DNA of 64,000 nt, from contig NZ_VXKJ01000037.1 of assembly GCF_008693075.1 (NCBI RefSeq), forward strand, positions 248,001 through 312,000, in the 5' to 3' direction. Positions 8,964-18,405 of the stretch are shown in pieces; the first letter of the stretch is position 1, and each line of letters opens with the position of its first letter. Under the pieces are notes generated by a model, which was not told the origin of the DNA, searched no databases, and saw only the letters and a list, made by a program, of their open reading frames with translations. The DNA comes from Corynebacterium phocae (GTDB lineage Bacteria > Actinomycetota > Actinomycetes > Mycobacteriales > Mycobacteriaceae). The translations under genes were made by a program, and so were the position numbers.

Positions 8964-11792
8964 CTAGCTCTTTACCATTTGGCGCAGAACGTACTGGAGG
9001 ATACCGCCGTGGCGGAAGTAGTCAGCCTCACCCGGGGTGTCGATTCGCACGATGGCGTCGAACTCAACCTTCTCACCGGAGACCTTGGTAGCCGTGACCT
9101 TAACGGTCTTCGGGATGGTGCCGTTGTTAAGCTCCGTGATGCCTTCGATGTCGAAGGTCTCGGTGCCGTCTAGGCCCAAGGACTCGTGAGATTCACCATC
9201 AGGGAACTGCAGCGGAATCACGCCCATGCCAATGAGGTTGGAGCGGTGGATACGCTCGAAGGACTCGGTGATAACGGCCTTAACACCCAGCAGGACGGTG
9301 CCCTTAGCTGCCCAGTCACGGGAAGAACCGGTACCGTACTCCTTGCCCGCGATAACCACGAGAGGAATATCTTGCTCCTTGTAGTTCTGGCAAGCGTCGA
9401 AGATGAATGCCTGTGGGCCACCCTCCTGGGTGAAGTCACGGGTGTAGCCGCCGGTGATGTCAACTAGCTGGTTGGCCAGGCGGATGTTGGCAAACGTGCC
9501 GCGCATCATCACCTCGTGGTTGCCACGACGGGAACCCAGGGAGTTGTAGTCGTTGCGGTCCACGCCGTTTTCATCCAGGTACTGCGCAGCTGGGGTGCCG
9601 GGCTTGATGGAAGAAGCGGGGGAGATGTGGTCCGTGGTCACGGAGTCGCCCAGCTTGGCAAGGACGCGGGCGCCCTTGATGTCTTTCACTGGCTCTGGCT
9701 CTGGCTTCATGTCGTCGAAGTAAGGAGCCTTGCGGATGTAGGTGGAAGCCTCATCCCATTCGAAGGTCTCACCCTCCGGAACGTCCAGCGCACGCCACTG
9801 CTCGTCGCCCTTGTAGACGTCGGCGTAGTCAGCTTCGTAGAGCTCGCGGGAAATTGCGTCGGCGATGGTGGACTCAATTTCCTCGGTGGAAGGCCAGATG
9901 TCCTTCAAGAAGACGTCGTTGCCATCCTGGTCCTGGCCCAGCGGCTGGGTTTCGAAGTCGAAGTCCATGGTGCCGGCAATGGCGTAAGCGATAACCATGA
10001 TTGGGGACGCCAGGTAGTTCATCTTGACGTCTGGGGAAATACGGCCCTCGAAGTTGCGGTTGCCGGATAGGACTGCGGTGGCAGCCAGATCGTGCTCGTT
10101 GATGGCCTGGGAAATTTCTTCCGGCAGTGGGCCGGAGTTACCAATACAGGTGGTGCAGCCGAAGCCGGAGAGGTAGAAGCCCATGGCTTCCAGGTCCTTC
10201 CAGAGATCGGCGCGCTGGTAGTAGCCGTCCACAACCTGGGAACCGGGCGCGCAGATGGTCTTGACCCAGGGCTTGGATTTCAAGCCCTTGGCTGCTGCCT
10301 TGCGGGCAATCAGGCCGGCGCCGACCATGACGGAGGGGTTGGAGGTGTTGGTACAGGAGGTGATGGAGGCGATGGCTACCATGCCGTGGTCCAGGGTGTA
10401 CTCCCCGCCGTTGGGGGAGGAGACTACCACTGGGTTGGACTGGCGGCCGGCAGCGCCCTTGGCTGCGGACTCGCCTTCGCCTTCGCGGGACTTGTTCAGG
10501 CCCCCGGTAACGTCCTCGTTATCTTCCATCACTGCGCCTTCAGCGTCCATGCGCTTTGCCTGTAGCGATGCTTCGTCGCCTACAGGCTCACCGTCGGCGT
10601 AGGTGGGCAGATCCTTGCGGAACTGTTCCTTTGCCTCGGATAGGACGATGCGGTCCTGTGGGCGCTTTGGTCCGGCGATGGAAGGCTTGACGGTGCCCAG
10701 GTCTAGCTCAAGGTACTCGGAGTACTTGGCTTCCGGTGCGTCCTTTTCCAGCCACATACCCTGTGCCTTGGCGTAGGCCTCTACGCGGTCAATCTGTTCC
10801 TGCGGGCGGCCGGTGAGTTCGAGGTACTTCACGGTTTCTTCATCGATGGGGAAGATGGCCGCGGTGGAACCGAACTCTGGGGACATGTTGCCAATGGTGG
10901 CGCGGTTTGCCAGCGGGATGGACTTGACGCCGTTGCCGTAGAACTCGACGAACTTTTGGACCACGCCGTGCTGGCGCAACATTTCGGTGATGGTAAGTAC
11001 GACGTCGGTGGCGGTCACGCCTACCGGGATTTCACCGGTCAGTTTGAAGCCCACGACCTTGGGGATAAGCATGGATACTGGCTGGCCAAGCATTGCGGCC
11101 TCTGCCTCAATACCGCCCACGCCCCAGCCCAGGATGCCTAGGCCGTTTTCCATGGTGGTGTGGGAGTCGGTGCCAATACAGGTATCTGGGTACGCTACGC
11201 CTTCGTTGTCGAAGACAACACGGGAGAGGTACTCAATGTTGACCTGGTGGACAATGCCGGTTCCGGGAGGAACAACCTTGAAGTTGGAGAAGTTCTCTGC
11301 ACCCCAGCGGAGGAACTGGTAGCGCTCTTCGTTGCGCTCGTATTCAATCTCAACGTTTTTCTCGAGAGCTTCTTTGGAACCAAAGGCCTCCACGATAACG
11401 GAGTGGTCAATGACCATTTCTGCGGGGTTGAGGGGGTTTACCTGCTCAGGCTTGCCGCCCAGGGCCTCTACGGCCTCACGCATGGTGGCAAGGTCAACAA
11501 CGCAAGGTACTCCGGTGAAGTCCTGCATGAGCACACGGGCGGGGGTGAACTGAATTTCAGTGTCTGGTTCAGCAGACGGATCCCAGTTTGCTAGCGCATT
11601 GATGTGGTCTTTGGTTACGTTCTTACCGTCTTCGTAGCGCAGCTGGTTTTCTGCCAGTACTTTGAGGGAATAGGGTAGTTTTTCCATTCCCTCGACAACG
11701 TTGATGTCGAAGTATTCGTATGATTTTCCTTTGACATCAAGAGTCTTCTTGGCGCCGAAGGAGTTCAGGCTTTCAGTCACAGGGGGCTCCAT
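8964..11792 (-). CDS. acn: Aconitate hydratase
   Basis: A 942-residue aconitase A (AcnA/IRP type) interconverting citrate and isocitrate in the TCA cycle. The three ligands of the [4Fe-4S] cluster are the cysteines in SCTNTSNP and in [17 protein letters not shown] and SRDWAAKG are further family motifs. I start at the ATG at 11792 (MEPPVTES), which matches the usual corynebacterial N-terminus. A GTG at 11780 has a better placed GGAG six bases ahead and would give VTESLNSF; either is possible, while in-frame codons further upstream lie in the leader. The leader is about 170 bases. The promoter carries an AcnR operator. Confidence 0.97.
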   Translation of the reverse strand: MEPPVTESLNSFGAKKTLDVKGKSYEYFDINVVEGMEKLPYSLKVLAENQLRYEDGKNVTKDHINALANWDPSAEPDTEIQFTPARVLMQDFTGVPCVVDLATMREAVEALGGKPEQVNPLNPAEMVIDHSVIVEAFGSKEALEKNVEIEYERNEERYQFLRWGAENFSNFKVVPPGTGIVHQVNIEYLSRVVFDNEGVAYPDTCIGTDSHTTMENGLGILGWGVGGIEAEAAMLGQPVSMLIPKVVGFKLTGEIPVGVTATDVVLTITEMLRQHGVVQKFVEFYGNGVKSIPLANRATIGNMSPEFGSTAAIFPIDEETVKYLELTGRPQEQIDRVEAYAKAQGMWLEKDAPEAKYSEYLELDLGTVKPSIAGPKRPQDRIVLSEAKEQFRKDLPTYADGEPVGDEASLQAKRMDAEGAVMEDNEDVTGGLNKSREGEGESAAKGAAGRQSNPVVVSSPNGGEYTLDHGMVAIASITSCTNTSNPSVMVGAGLIARKAAAKGLKSKPWVKTICAPGSQVVDGYYQRADLWKDLEAMGFYLSGFGCTTCIGNSGPLPEEISQAINEHDLAATAVLSGNRNFEGRISPDVKMNYLASPIMVIAYAIAGTMDFDFETQPLGQDQDGNDVFLKDIWPSTEEIESTIADAISRELYEADYADVYKGDEQWRALDVPEGETFEWDEASTYIRKAPYFDDMKPEPEPVKDIKGARVLAKLGDSVTTDHISPASSIKPGTPAAQYLDENGVDRNDYNSLGSRRGNHEVMMRGTFANIRLANQLVDITGGYTRDFTQEGGPQAFIFDACQNYKEQDIPLVVIAGKEYGTGSSRDWAAKGTVLLGVKAVITESFERIHRSNLIGMGVIPLQFPDGESHESLGLDGTETFDIEGITELNNGTIPKTVKVTATKVSGEKVEFDAIVRIDTPGEADYFRHGGILQYVLRQMVKS

Positions 11793-11968
11793 TCCTTGTT
11801 GTATGTTGAACTTAGGTGTTCCTTTATTCTCTTGACGGACCGCAGTCGGGCGATTAAAGGTGCCTAGCATGGGGCTTAGAATCTAAGACCGCCGATGGCT
11901 AAATCTGCCAAGGAGAACGCAATGGTTCACCCCTCCATAATAGAGGGTTCCATGGTCGTCTGTTTTGG

Positions 11969-11997
11969 AGTATAACAGTACGGACGTTCTGTTTGAA
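11969..11997 (-). promoter_or_regulatory. acn promoter (-35 and -10)
   Basis: On the minus strand TTCAAA (11992-11997) and TATACT (11969-11974) are separated by exactly 17 bases. Transcription would begin near 11962, giving a leader of roughly 170 bases. The whole spacer is occupied by the AcnR-type site. Confidence 0.75.
11976..11991 (-). promoter_or_regulatory. AcnR operator
   Basis: The minus-strand sequence CAGAACGTCCGTACTG fits the published C. glutamicum AcnR motif CAGNACnnnCGTACTG. It fills the spacer between -35 and -10 of acn, so bound AcnR would block RNA polymerase directly. Confidence 0.8.
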
Positions 11998-12128
11998 TAT
12001 TGTGGGGGTTTCCCGGCGCGCCAGAGCCTCCTCTGCCACGCTGCCGGTAAGACTTATATAGACGGCAAACCCCGGACGGGAAGGGCTTGCAGCCTCTCGT
12101 TGATTAAAACTTTGCAAAGGACAACTCC
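11998..12128. other. Divergent intergenic stretch upstream of acn
   Basis: About 130 bases between the acn promoter and the membrane protein gene on the plus strand. No gene is apparent. It must hold the promoter for 12129-12605; TTAAAACTTTGCAAAGGA just before that gene contains its ribosome-binding site. Confidence 0.4.
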
Positions 12129-12605
12129 GTGATTCCAGCTGGTGTAGATGTAAGTGACCTAGCGGCCCAGTTGGCCGAAGATCGGGTAGCTTTTTCGGCT
12201 TCCACCCACACTGAGGGGTTCGATGGGCCGGCGCAAAGGGGCATCCAGGAGGTGTTGCGTCCGGGTGAGGGCATTGCCGTTGTTGACGTTATTCCAGCGA
12301 AGGCTGCTGATTTGCGAGATGTCGCGCAAGAGCTCGCTGATGCCACTGGGCTAGAAACGGTCATAGTGCAGTCACCCACGGACGTCTCTGTTGTCAGCTC
12401 CCGTTACTCCCGCGCGGAAATCGAGTCCGTTCAAGCCCAGATCGCCCCGGGGACCGAGCATACTGTGGTGGTGGAACAGCTCCACGAGATGGGCGGGGGC
12501 TCCGGGGAGTCCTGGACGTTGGCGTTAGTCGCGTTTGTAGCGTTGGCCGCCGTGGCGGCATCGGTCGCCTGGCGTAGTGCCAGTGCGGGGTTGGATAGAC
12601 CTTAA
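12129..12605 (+). CDS. Membrane protein, Rv1476 family
   Basis: A 158-residue protein with a soluble N-terminal domain (about residues 1-128) and a single C-terminal membrane helix (WTLALVAFVALAAVAASVAW), ending in a short Arg/Pro tail. It lacks a signal peptide and so looks like a tail-anchored protein. It sits between acn and the ripA-type hydrolase gene, the position of Rv1476 between acn and ripA in Mycobacterium tuberculosis; the assignment is by synteny and topology. Function is unknown; a role with the cell-wall hydrolase is only suggested by the neighbourhood. GTG start preceded by AAAGGA at seven bases. Confidence 0.8.
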   Translation: MIPAGVDVSDLAAQLAEDRVAFSASTHTEGFDGPAQRGIQEVLRPGEGIAVVDVIPAKAADLRDVAQELADATGLETVIVQSPTDVSVVSSRYSRAEIESVQAQIAPGTEHTVVVEQLHEMGGGSGESWTLALVAFVALAAVAASVAWRSASAGLDRP

Positions 12606-12645
12606 ATCTCTGACAGTTTTAAGCCGAATCTTTAACACCTTTAAG

Positions 12646-12665
12646 CCCAGGGCGGGGACCCTGGG
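12646..12665. terminator. Hairpin after the Rv1476-like gene
   Basis: CCCAGGG (12646-12652) pairs with CCCTGGG (12659-12665) around a six-base loop. No T-run follows, so it may act as a weak terminator or as a 3' stabiliser. Confidence 0.4.
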
Positions 12666-12671
12666 GGAGTG

Positions 12672-12697
12672 GGTGTCAAGCCCTGGCGCTTGACACC
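12672..12697. terminator. 9-bp hairpin after the Rv1476-like gene
   Basis: GGTGTCAAG (12672-12680) pairs perfectly with CTTGACACC (12689-12697) around an eight-base loop. There is no T-run. It lies directly after the hairpin at 12646-12665. Confidence 0.5.
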
Positions 12698-12784
12698 ATG
12701 GCGGTGGGCTCGGTAGGCCAACTATGGGGGAGAGGTCTTTATTGGTGTAGCTTGGCACCCGTCGCGAAGTGTGGCGCAAATCAC

Positions 12785-12804
12785 TTGTAATAGTTTTGTT
12801 ACAA
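12785..12804. promoter_or_regulatory. Operator-like dyad TTGTAA-N8-TTACAA
   Basis: Two perfect six-base half sites face each other across eight bases. No matching regulator is identified. It lies upstream of the candidate promoter at about 12879. Confidence 0.35.
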
Positions 12805-13280
12805 ACCGTGCAGGTAGGGGCCAAAGATGGTCATGTTTCTCTACTTGACCAAAGTGACCAATGGTTAAATCGGTGTACTTGACTAGCTAAGTGGTTTACG
12901 CTTTAGAAATCGACACATGAGTTGAAATCTTTCTCTCCGGGTCATTTATCCTCCTTGAGGTTTTTCTTTGCACGAGCATGTGGGGAAGCAGGCTGTGAGC
13001 AATAAAAGAGAAATTTTGGTGGAAATGCCAGGTATTCGGGATCGGTTGCGTCCCATGTGTTGGTAACAAAGTGTTCAAAATATCGATGAACGCGTTGTGC
13101 TTGATAGGGACAGCTGACCCTAGTTCCTGCCATGGCAAAAGGGGCCCTCAATCAGAAGGCCCGTACCCACCACGGCCAGGGCAAAGGTCTGCTGAAAAGT
13201 TTGCGAGCGCCAACCGGCCCCAAAGAAACATACGTTTCCTGAAGGGCTGATTGAACGCTAGCTTTTTAGACCTTGTCATA

Positions 13281-13292
13281 CCGTCTAGACGG
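13281..13292. promoter_or_regulatory. Perfect 12-bp palindrome CCGTCTAGACGG
   Basis: Self-complementary over all 12 bases, in the gene-free region before ripA. It could be an operator or a small hairpin with no loop; no regulator is known to me for it. Confidence 0.35.
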
Positions 13293-13320
13293 AAAAGTTC
13301 ACCGCTCTTGGCCTAGCTCT

Positions 13321-13409
13321 GCTGGGCGGAGCATGTAGGAACTGCCGTTGCGGTATGCCCAAGGTCTGAGGATCTAGCAGGAGATCACCACCGCCCAGCC
13401 TCATGCTGG
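13321..13409 (+). promoter_or_regulatory. Candidate switchable RNA structure in the ripA leader
   Basis: GCTGGGCGG (13321-13329) is perfectly complementary to CCGCCCAGC (13391-13399), and the next six bases AGCATG (13330-13335) to CATGCT (13402-13407). The order of these elements would make a pseudoknot. A local hairpin CCAGC (13395-13399) with GCTGG (13405-13409) uses the same bases and would exclude the long-range pairing. GATCT/AGATC lies between the arms. It ends 100 bases before the ripA start. Confidence 0.4.
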
Positions 13410-13508
13410 ACACCGGCGTAGGGCACCCGTGAACTTGCTTGGCCACGTTCGCCACAGTTGTGGGGTGAGCTGTGTGCCACGAGCACGGCGCTGAGGAGAA
13501 AAACTTCC

Positions 13509-15446
13509 GTGGCCACCACTTATAGAAATGCGTATAGAAACCGGAAGCCTAAACCAACCTTTAGGCTTCGTTCCTTCCTTGCCGCTGCATCCTGCACGGC
13601 AATCGTCTCCCTGGTAACCTCCGTGACCCCTGCCCCCGTGCAGGCACAGACTATCGAGCAGCAATTGCTGCGCGATATTGATAAAGCCATTCGCGATGGA
13701 GCAGGGTCCATCCCCGAGCTTGCCGGGGCACTCGCAGACATCCAGAGTGAAATCTCCAGGCTTGATTCCACCATCGGCGCTCACCGCGAAGCCGTCAACC
13801 GTGCCTTGGTGGACTTGCAGGACGCCCGCACTGAGCTGTTGCAAGCCCAGAAAGGGACCAGCACCGCAAAGTCGGAGCTGCAAATCGCCGAAGACGCCGT
13901 AGCTTTGGCGCAGCGAAAATTGGACGAGCTTGCACGTTCTGCTTTCCGGCGCGCCAACACCAGTGAATCGGTTTCCCGAGCTGCGGGACAAGATAGCCGG
14001 CAAAAGATGTTGGAGCGCCAGAGCTTCCTCAAGGTCCAGACCTCGAAGCAGCGTGAGGTAGTTAAGGAGCTTGAGCGGGTTAGAACCGAGAAGGCAAACA
14101 AGGAGTCCCAACTCCGAAAGGTAGAACAGCTTGCCCAAGACCGCGAGCAGCAGGCCGCAGAAAGCGAGCAGGAAGCCAGAAATCTCCTCTCCGAGGCCTC
14201 CGCACGGGTCCAGGAAGTTATGGGACAACGTGAAACTTTGCTAGCTAAGCAGCAGCAGGCCGAGGCCGCGCTGAGCTCCTTCCGCGGAGAGATGCCGGAT
14301 GAAAAGGACCAAGGCAGCAACAAGGCGGGAGAAAATAGCGTAGACCCTTCCGGCAATGACGCTGTAGCAGCGCCACAGCCCGCAGCCCCCATTGCGGCTG
14401 CACACCGGGCTCCGGCACCAGCGGCCGACGCTACCCCCGCTGCCACTAGTCCAGCCGCCGGAGGAGATAACTCCACGGATGGAGCAGGTAATGCTGGCAC
14501 CCCCCAAGACAATGATCTTGCCGGTTCCAGCCGGGCCGCAATTGAAGCGGTCCGGGGGGTTACAGCCGGCGTGGGTGGGGATAAAGCCCCCTTTGAAGGA
14601 TTGACGGCAGACGCTGGTTCAATTGCTCCAGATGCGGCAGGCTCCTCACTGAGCAATGAGGAAATGGCAGTAGCAGGAGTTGCGGTATTCGGCGCTGCGG
14701 CGGCCATCGTGGCGGCTTCCCAGCCCGAACACGCCGCTCTAAGCTCAGAGATGGGTTCTTCACGCGGTAACCTTAAAGCCCTGCAAGGAGTTCTCTCAGC
14801 CACCAGTCAAGTGCTAAAGGCCACAGACTCCCGGTACACCAATTCTCCCTCGACCACGGCGCCTCAAGCTTCTCACACGACCGTAGAAAACAGCACGGGA
14901 CAGGCTGGTGCGCAGGCACGTACGGGGGGTTTGACGGATGACCTCAACTCGGTACTCGAGGCATTGGACAATACGTTGACTGTAACGGAAGAAGCTACTG
15001 AAATTGTGGCGGATCAAGGTGAGGACGCCCTCATTGAGGCCGTTATTGCTCGCGCTCAATCCCAGGTGGGTGTGAACTACGCATGGGGCGGTGGCGACGC
15101 CAACGGACCTACCCGCGGCATCCGGGACGGTGGCGTGGCTGACTCCTACGGTGACTTTGACAAGGTGGGTTTCGACTGCTCCGGGCTCATTCTCTACGCT
15201 TTCGCTGGGGCAGGAATTGCCTTGCCGCACTACTCGGGATACCAGTACAACCACGGGCGTCGCGTGCCCGCCTCCCAGATGAAGCGTGGCGACCTACTGT
15301 TCTACGGCCCAGGTGGCAACCAGCATGTTGCTATTTATTTGGGTGACGGAACAATGATCGAGGCACCAGAGTCTGGCGGGCATGTCCGAATAGCGCCCGT
15401 TCGCTATGCGGGAATGACTTCTGATGTCGTCCGGCTCATTGGCTAA
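13509..15446 (+). CDS. ripA: RipA-type NlpC/P60 peptidoglycan endopeptidase
   Basis: A 645-residue secreted protein. From GTG 13509: a basic N-terminus, a signal sequence ending near VQAQ (residue 47), a long coiled-coil region to about residue 260, a low-complexity Ala/Pro/Gly/Ser linker, and a C-terminal NlpC/P60 domain from about 535. The catalytic cysteine is in VGFDCSGLI and the histidine in GNQHVAIYLG. Such enzymes cut stem peptides of peptidoglycan during daughter-cell separation. The coiled coil may hold the enzyme inactive, as known for RipA. GAGGAG precedes GTG 13509 by about ten bases; an in-frame codon at 13458 lacks such a site. An unusually long leader lies upstream. Confidence 0.9.
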   Translation: MATTYRNAYRNRKPKPTFRLRSFLAAASCTAIVSLVTSVTPAPVQAQTIEQQLLRDIDKAIRDGAGSIPELAGALADIQSEISRLDSTIGAHREAVNRALVDLQDARTELLQAQKGTSTAKSELQIAEDAVALAQRKLDELARSAFRRANTSESVSRAAGQDSRQKMLERQSFLKVQTSKQREVVKELERVRTEKANKESQLRKVEQLAQDREQQAAESEQEARNLLSEASARVQEVMGQRETLLAKQQQAEAALSSFRGEMPDEKDQGSNKAGENSVDPSGNDAVAAPQPAAPIAAAHRAPAPAADATPAATSPAAGGDNSTDGAGNAGTPQDNDLAGSSRAAIEAVRGVTAGVGGDKAPFEGLTADAGSIAPDAAGSSLSNEEMAVAGVAVFGAAAAIVAASQPEHAALSSEMGSSRGNLKALQGVLSATSQVLKATDSRYTNSPSTTAPQASHTTVENSTGQAGAQARTGGLTDDLNSVLEALDNTLTVTEEATEIVADQGEDALIEAVIARAQSQVGVNYAWGGGDANGPTRGIRDGGVADSYGDFDKVGFDCSGLILYAFAGAGIALPHYSGYQYNHGRRVPASQMKRGDLLFYGPGGNQHVAIYLGDGTMIEAPESGGHVRIAPVRYAGMTSDVVRLIG

Positions 15447-15533
15447 GGGGACATTCGCAGTCGGTCCGCTGCTTGTTCCTGGAATTTCGATCACACGAAT
15501 CCCTGTTTTCCCTGTCTGGCACCGCTTAGTTGG

Positions 15534-15539
15534 TAGGGT
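15534..15539 (+). promoter_or_regulatory. -10 element of the ferrochelatase gene (leaderless type)
   Basis: TAGGGT ends eight bases before the ATG at 15548; no ribosome-binding site is present between them. Confidence 0.4.
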
Positions 15540-15547
15540 CATCGGTT

Positions 15548-16660
15548 ATGACCCACGCACATGAAACTGTCCCTGCTTTAGACAACTACGACGCCCTCCT
15601 CGTTCTTTCTTTCGGTGGCCCGGAAGGAAACGAGGAGGTTGTCCCGTTTTTAGAAAACGTCACCCGGGGCCGGGGGATCCCCAAAGAGCGCCTAAAGGTA
15701 GTAGGAAAGCACTACTTCCACTTCGATGGGGTAAGCCCCATAAACCGCCTTAACCGCGAGCTGATTGCCAATATTGAACAAGAACTGGCAGAACGGGGGA
15801 TCGACTTGCCCGTCTATTTTGGCAACCGGAACTGGAAGCCGTTTGGCACAGACGCCGTGGACAAAATGGCAGCCGATGGCAAGCGCAACATTTTGGTTTT
15901 TGCCACCTCAGCCTGGGCCGGATACTCCGCCTGCCGCCAATACCATGAGGATATTCAACACCTTGTCGATTATGTCCAGGAACAGGGGCTGGGCGATATC
16001 CAATTCACCAAGATCCGCCAGTTCTTCGACCACCCCAAATTCATCGCCGAAATGGCGGAGGCGGTCACAGAGTCCTTCGCCGAAATTCCGGAGGAGTTGC
16101 GCGATAGCTCCCGCTTGGTATTTACAGCGCACTCGGTGCCCACCGCACACGACGACGTCTCGGGGCCAGAGGGGGAGAAGAACCTCTACTCGCGCCAGGT
16201 GGAAGAAGCCTCGCGCTTGGTCGCCCGGGAGGCGGGCGTAGAGGAGTTCGACTTAGTGTGGAATTCCAGGTCCGGCAATCCGGCTACCCCGTGGCTGGAG
16301 CCGGATGTCGCTGACCATGCCGCCCAGCTAGCCGAAGAGGGGATAAAAGCCCTGGTGGTGTCCCCAATAGGTTTTATCTCCGACCACATGGAGGTTATCT
16401 GGGACCTGGACACCGAGCTGGCCGCGGAAATGAAGGATCTAGGAATGCACCTAGAGCGCACCCGTACCGCAGGGCCCAGCAAACGTTTCCAGTCCATGGT
16501 GGTGGATTTGGTTGAGGAGCTCCAGCAGGGCGTGGCTGCCCCCGTGGGCCGCCAGGAAGCAGTAGCTAGACTGAGCCAGTTACCAGTTCAGGGCTGTACC
16601 CGCAATGGCCAGCCCTGTGCTGCCGGCTGCTGCGACATTTCCCCCACCCCTGCGCCTTAA
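15548..16660 (+). CDS. hemH: Coproporphyrin III ferrochelatase
   Basis: A 370-residue ferrochelatase (HemH/CpfC). In Actinobacteria it inserts Fe2+ into coproporphyrin III in the coproporphyrin-dependent haem pathway. [11 protein letters not shown] begins the family core, [12 protein letters not shown] holds the catalytic histidine, and [18 protein letters not shown] is the second active-site segment. The C-terminal [14 protein letters not shown] carries closely spaced cysteines and SACRQYHED another; in actinobacterial enzymes these hold a [2Fe-2S] cluster. I chose ATG 15548 because it begins just before the conserved core and follows a -10 element. It converges on the next gene with 13 bases between stops. 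Confidence 0.94.
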   Translation: MTHAHETVPALDNYDALLVLSFGGPEGNEEVVPFLENVTRGRGIPKERLKVVGKHYFHFDGVSPINRLNRELIANIEQELAERGIDLPVYFGNRNWKPFGTDAVDKMAADGKRNILVFATSAWAGYSACRQYHEDIQHLVDYVQEQGLGDIQFTKIRQFFDHPKFIAEMAEAVTESFAEIPEELRDSSRLVFTAHSVPTAHDDVSGPEGEKNLYSRQVEEASRLVAREAGVEEFDLVWNSRSGNPATPWLEPDVADHAAQLAEEGIKALVVSPIGFISDHMEVIWDLDTELAAEMKDLGMHLERTRTAGPSKRFQSMVVDLVEELQQGVAAPVGRQEAVARLSQLPVQGCTRNGQPCAAGCCDISPTPAP

Positions 16661-16673
16661 AATCCCAGGCAGG

Positions 16674-17456
16674 CTAGCGGGCGAATTCGGTTAGTGCGTA
16701 TGCAACACCAGCCATACGGGCTTGACGGATGTGCCGCCATAAACGCAGTAGCTGCGGATCCAGGTAGTGGTCATCGAGCCTGTCAGTAACGGTTTCGATG
16801 ATAGCGGCCACTCGGTCAGCGCGGGAAAAGAGCTTTTCGCTACGCACCGGCGTAGCGGCAGGAAGGCCCGGATTTTCGTAGAAGTCCGCCAGGGAGCCTA
16901 CCTGCAGGCGAGGCGATGGAGTATCTTTTTTGACATAATCCATCTTTTCTATCCACGCTGCCGATTCCTCAGTGGCCCTGGCCAGAAGAAAATCCGCATC
17001 ACCGGGACTAAGCCAAGCGGGCGCGGGCAGGGGGCCGGTTTCCACAAACAGCTGCCAGCCGGTTCCTGCGTGGCCGCCTTCGCCAGACAGCGCCGTTGGT
17101 ACCAGGACCAGGTGGCGGTCTGCTTGGGCAGTTTTGACAATGATTGCCCCGGCCAGGCTCTTAGCTGCGGCCTGGAAAGCAGGCGAGGATGCAGGCAAAG
17201 CCGGCGGCTCGCCGGGGCCCGAGAGCACCAGGCGGAGCAGCGGTTCACCCGCCGAATTTCCGGGAAGGTGCCCAACTTCGGAGCGGATGGAACTCAAGAG
17301 ATCAATGAGAGGCCGGCCGTCCTCCAGCGTTTGATAGCCCCCCAAATCAGTGAGGGCATCAATTAATTCATCGGTCGACTCCAGGCCAAACAACCACGCC
17401 CCCAACCAAATAGAGGCGTTTTGTAACGGAGACCAGACTTCAGCGCGCATATCCAT
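16674..17456 (-). CDS. Conserved hypothetical protein
   Basis: A 260-residue soluble protein that I do not recognise. There is no signal peptide and no clear membrane segment. Residues 130-160 are rich in Gly and Pro, and the C-terminal part (SRADRVAAIIETVTDRLDDH onward) looks helical. It lies between the ferrochelatase gene and a DUF3097 gene, transcribed away from the latter, which starts 35 bases away on the other strand, so they share a divergent promoter region. Conserved gene neighbourhood with hemH would be the first thing to test for function. Confidence 0.7.
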   Translation of the reverse strand: MDMRAEVWSPLQNASIWLGAWLFGLESTDELIDALTDLGGYQTLEDGRPLIDLLSSIRSEVGHLPGNSAGEPLLRLVLSGPGEPPALPASSPAFQAAAKSLAGAIIVKTAQADRHLVLVPTALSGEGGHAGTGWQLFVETGPLPAPAWLSPGDADFLLARATEESAAWIEKMDYVKKDTPSPRLQVGSLADFYENPGLPAATPVRSEKLFSRADRVAAIIETVTDRLDDHYLDPQLLRLWRHIRQARMAGVAYALTEFAR

Positions 17457-17491
17457 ATCGCAGGGCAGTTTAGTAGATAATATGGGGCGCT

Positions 17492-18340
17492 ATGAGCTTT
17501 TCTTCCCGCGATCCGTATGCAGGCGATATCTTAAGCGGCCATTCCCGCAGCGCGCCCCGTCAATACCCCTCGATTCCGGCAGAACCGGGCATGGTGGTGG
17601 AGGTAGTTGGTGATGACTTCGTGGGAGCCGTCATGGGCATCGATAAAACCGCTTACGGGCAGGTAATAAGGCTGGAGGACCGCTACGGGAAACAGCGCGT
17701 GTTTAATTTGGTTCCGGGAGGATTCCTCTACGAAGGCCAGCAAGTTACCCTCACCCGTTACGTGGCCACCAGTGGCCCTGTGAAATCCAACTCCGGGTCT
17801 AGGAAAGTAGCCAATGTTGAGGCCAAAGTAGCGGCACCGTCGCGCATTTGGGTGGAAGGAATCCACGACGCCGCCATCGTAGAGAAAGTGTGGGGACACG
17901 ACCTTAGAGTAGAAGGCGTAGTGGTGGAATACCTGGAGGGCCTGGACAATCTTGAGTCCAGGTTGAAACAGTTCCGGCCCGGACCCGGACGCCGGGTAGG
18001 TGTCTTAGCCGACCACCTGGTCAAAGGATCCAAGGAATCCCGTCTAACCCAAACAGTTGGACCGAACGTATTGGTTACCGGCCACCCGTTCATTGATATC
18101 TGGGCGGCCGTAAAACCAGAGCGCGTAGGACTGCGCGCCTGGCCCGACGTTCCTTACGGAGAGGATTGGAAAAAAGGCATCTGCCGCCGCGTGGGGTGGT
18201 CTGATCCTAAAGAAGGGTGGAGTCGCGTCTACGGGGCGGTGTCTACGTTCCGGGACCTGGATTCAACGCTCATCGGCGCGGTGGAACGGTTGGTGGACTT
18301 TGTTACCAACCCGGAGCTTAGCAAAGCAGACTTGAGCTAA
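17492..18340 (+). CDS. DUF3097 family protein
   Basis: A 282-residue protein of the actinobacterial DUF3097 family. Landmarks are the N-terminal PAEPGMVVEV, the central IWVEGIHDAAIVEKVWG near residue 115, and the C-terminal GICRRVGWSDPKEGW. The central motif recalls the VEG-x-x-DA start of Toprim-type nucleotidyl-transfer domains, so a nucleic-acid role is conceivable; this is inference. No signal peptide. A -10-like GATAAT lies about ten bases before the ATG, so the leader is very short. Confidence 0.8.
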   Translation: MSFSSRDPYAGDILSGHSRSAPRQYPSIPAEPGMVVEVVGDDFVGAVMGIDKTAYGQVIRLEDRYGKQRVFNLVPGGFLYEGQQVTLTRYVATSGPVKSNSGSRKVANVEAKVAAPSRIWVEGIHDAAIVEKVWGHDLRVEGVVVEYLEGLDNLESRLKQFRPGPGRRVGVLADHLVKGSKESRLTQTVGPNVLVTGHPFIDIWAAVKPERVGLRAWPDVPYGEDWKKGICRRVGWSDPKEGWSRVYGAVSTFRDLDSTLIGAVERLVDFVTNPELSKADLS

Positions 18341-18405
18341 GGCTTGTAAGTGAAAGGCTCAGTAGTCCGGGGAAATCTCCGGGGTCTACGCCTGGCACCA
18401 ACCTC

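Larger units (their letters stand above)
12606..13508. other. Long gene-free leader region upstream of ripA
   Basis: About 900 bases without a credible gene. Contents, left to right: hairpins at 12646-12665 and 12672-12697; a dyad TTGTAA-N8-TTACAA at 12785-12804; a possible promoter with TTGACT (12879-12884) and TTAGAA about 18 bases later; a markedly AT-richer part from about 12780 to 13130; the palindrome CCGTCTAGACGG at 13281-13292; and a block at 13321-13409 able to form competing pairings. The overall picture is a regulated, possibly riboregulated leader of the peptidoglycan hydrolase gene. Confidence 0.55.

Noticed and set aside
12896..13138. 80-codon minus-strand open frame in the ripA leader
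   Set aside because: No ribosome-binding site, no recognisable motif; the length is explained by low GC and few chance stops in that frame.
13200..13508. c-di-AMP (ydaO-type) riboswitch before ripA
   Set aside because: The conserved blocks (GGGGAACC, GGGGTGAAT with the CCGACAGCTAAC end) are not present together; only GGGGTGA at 13461 and a loose GACAGCT at 13110 were seen.
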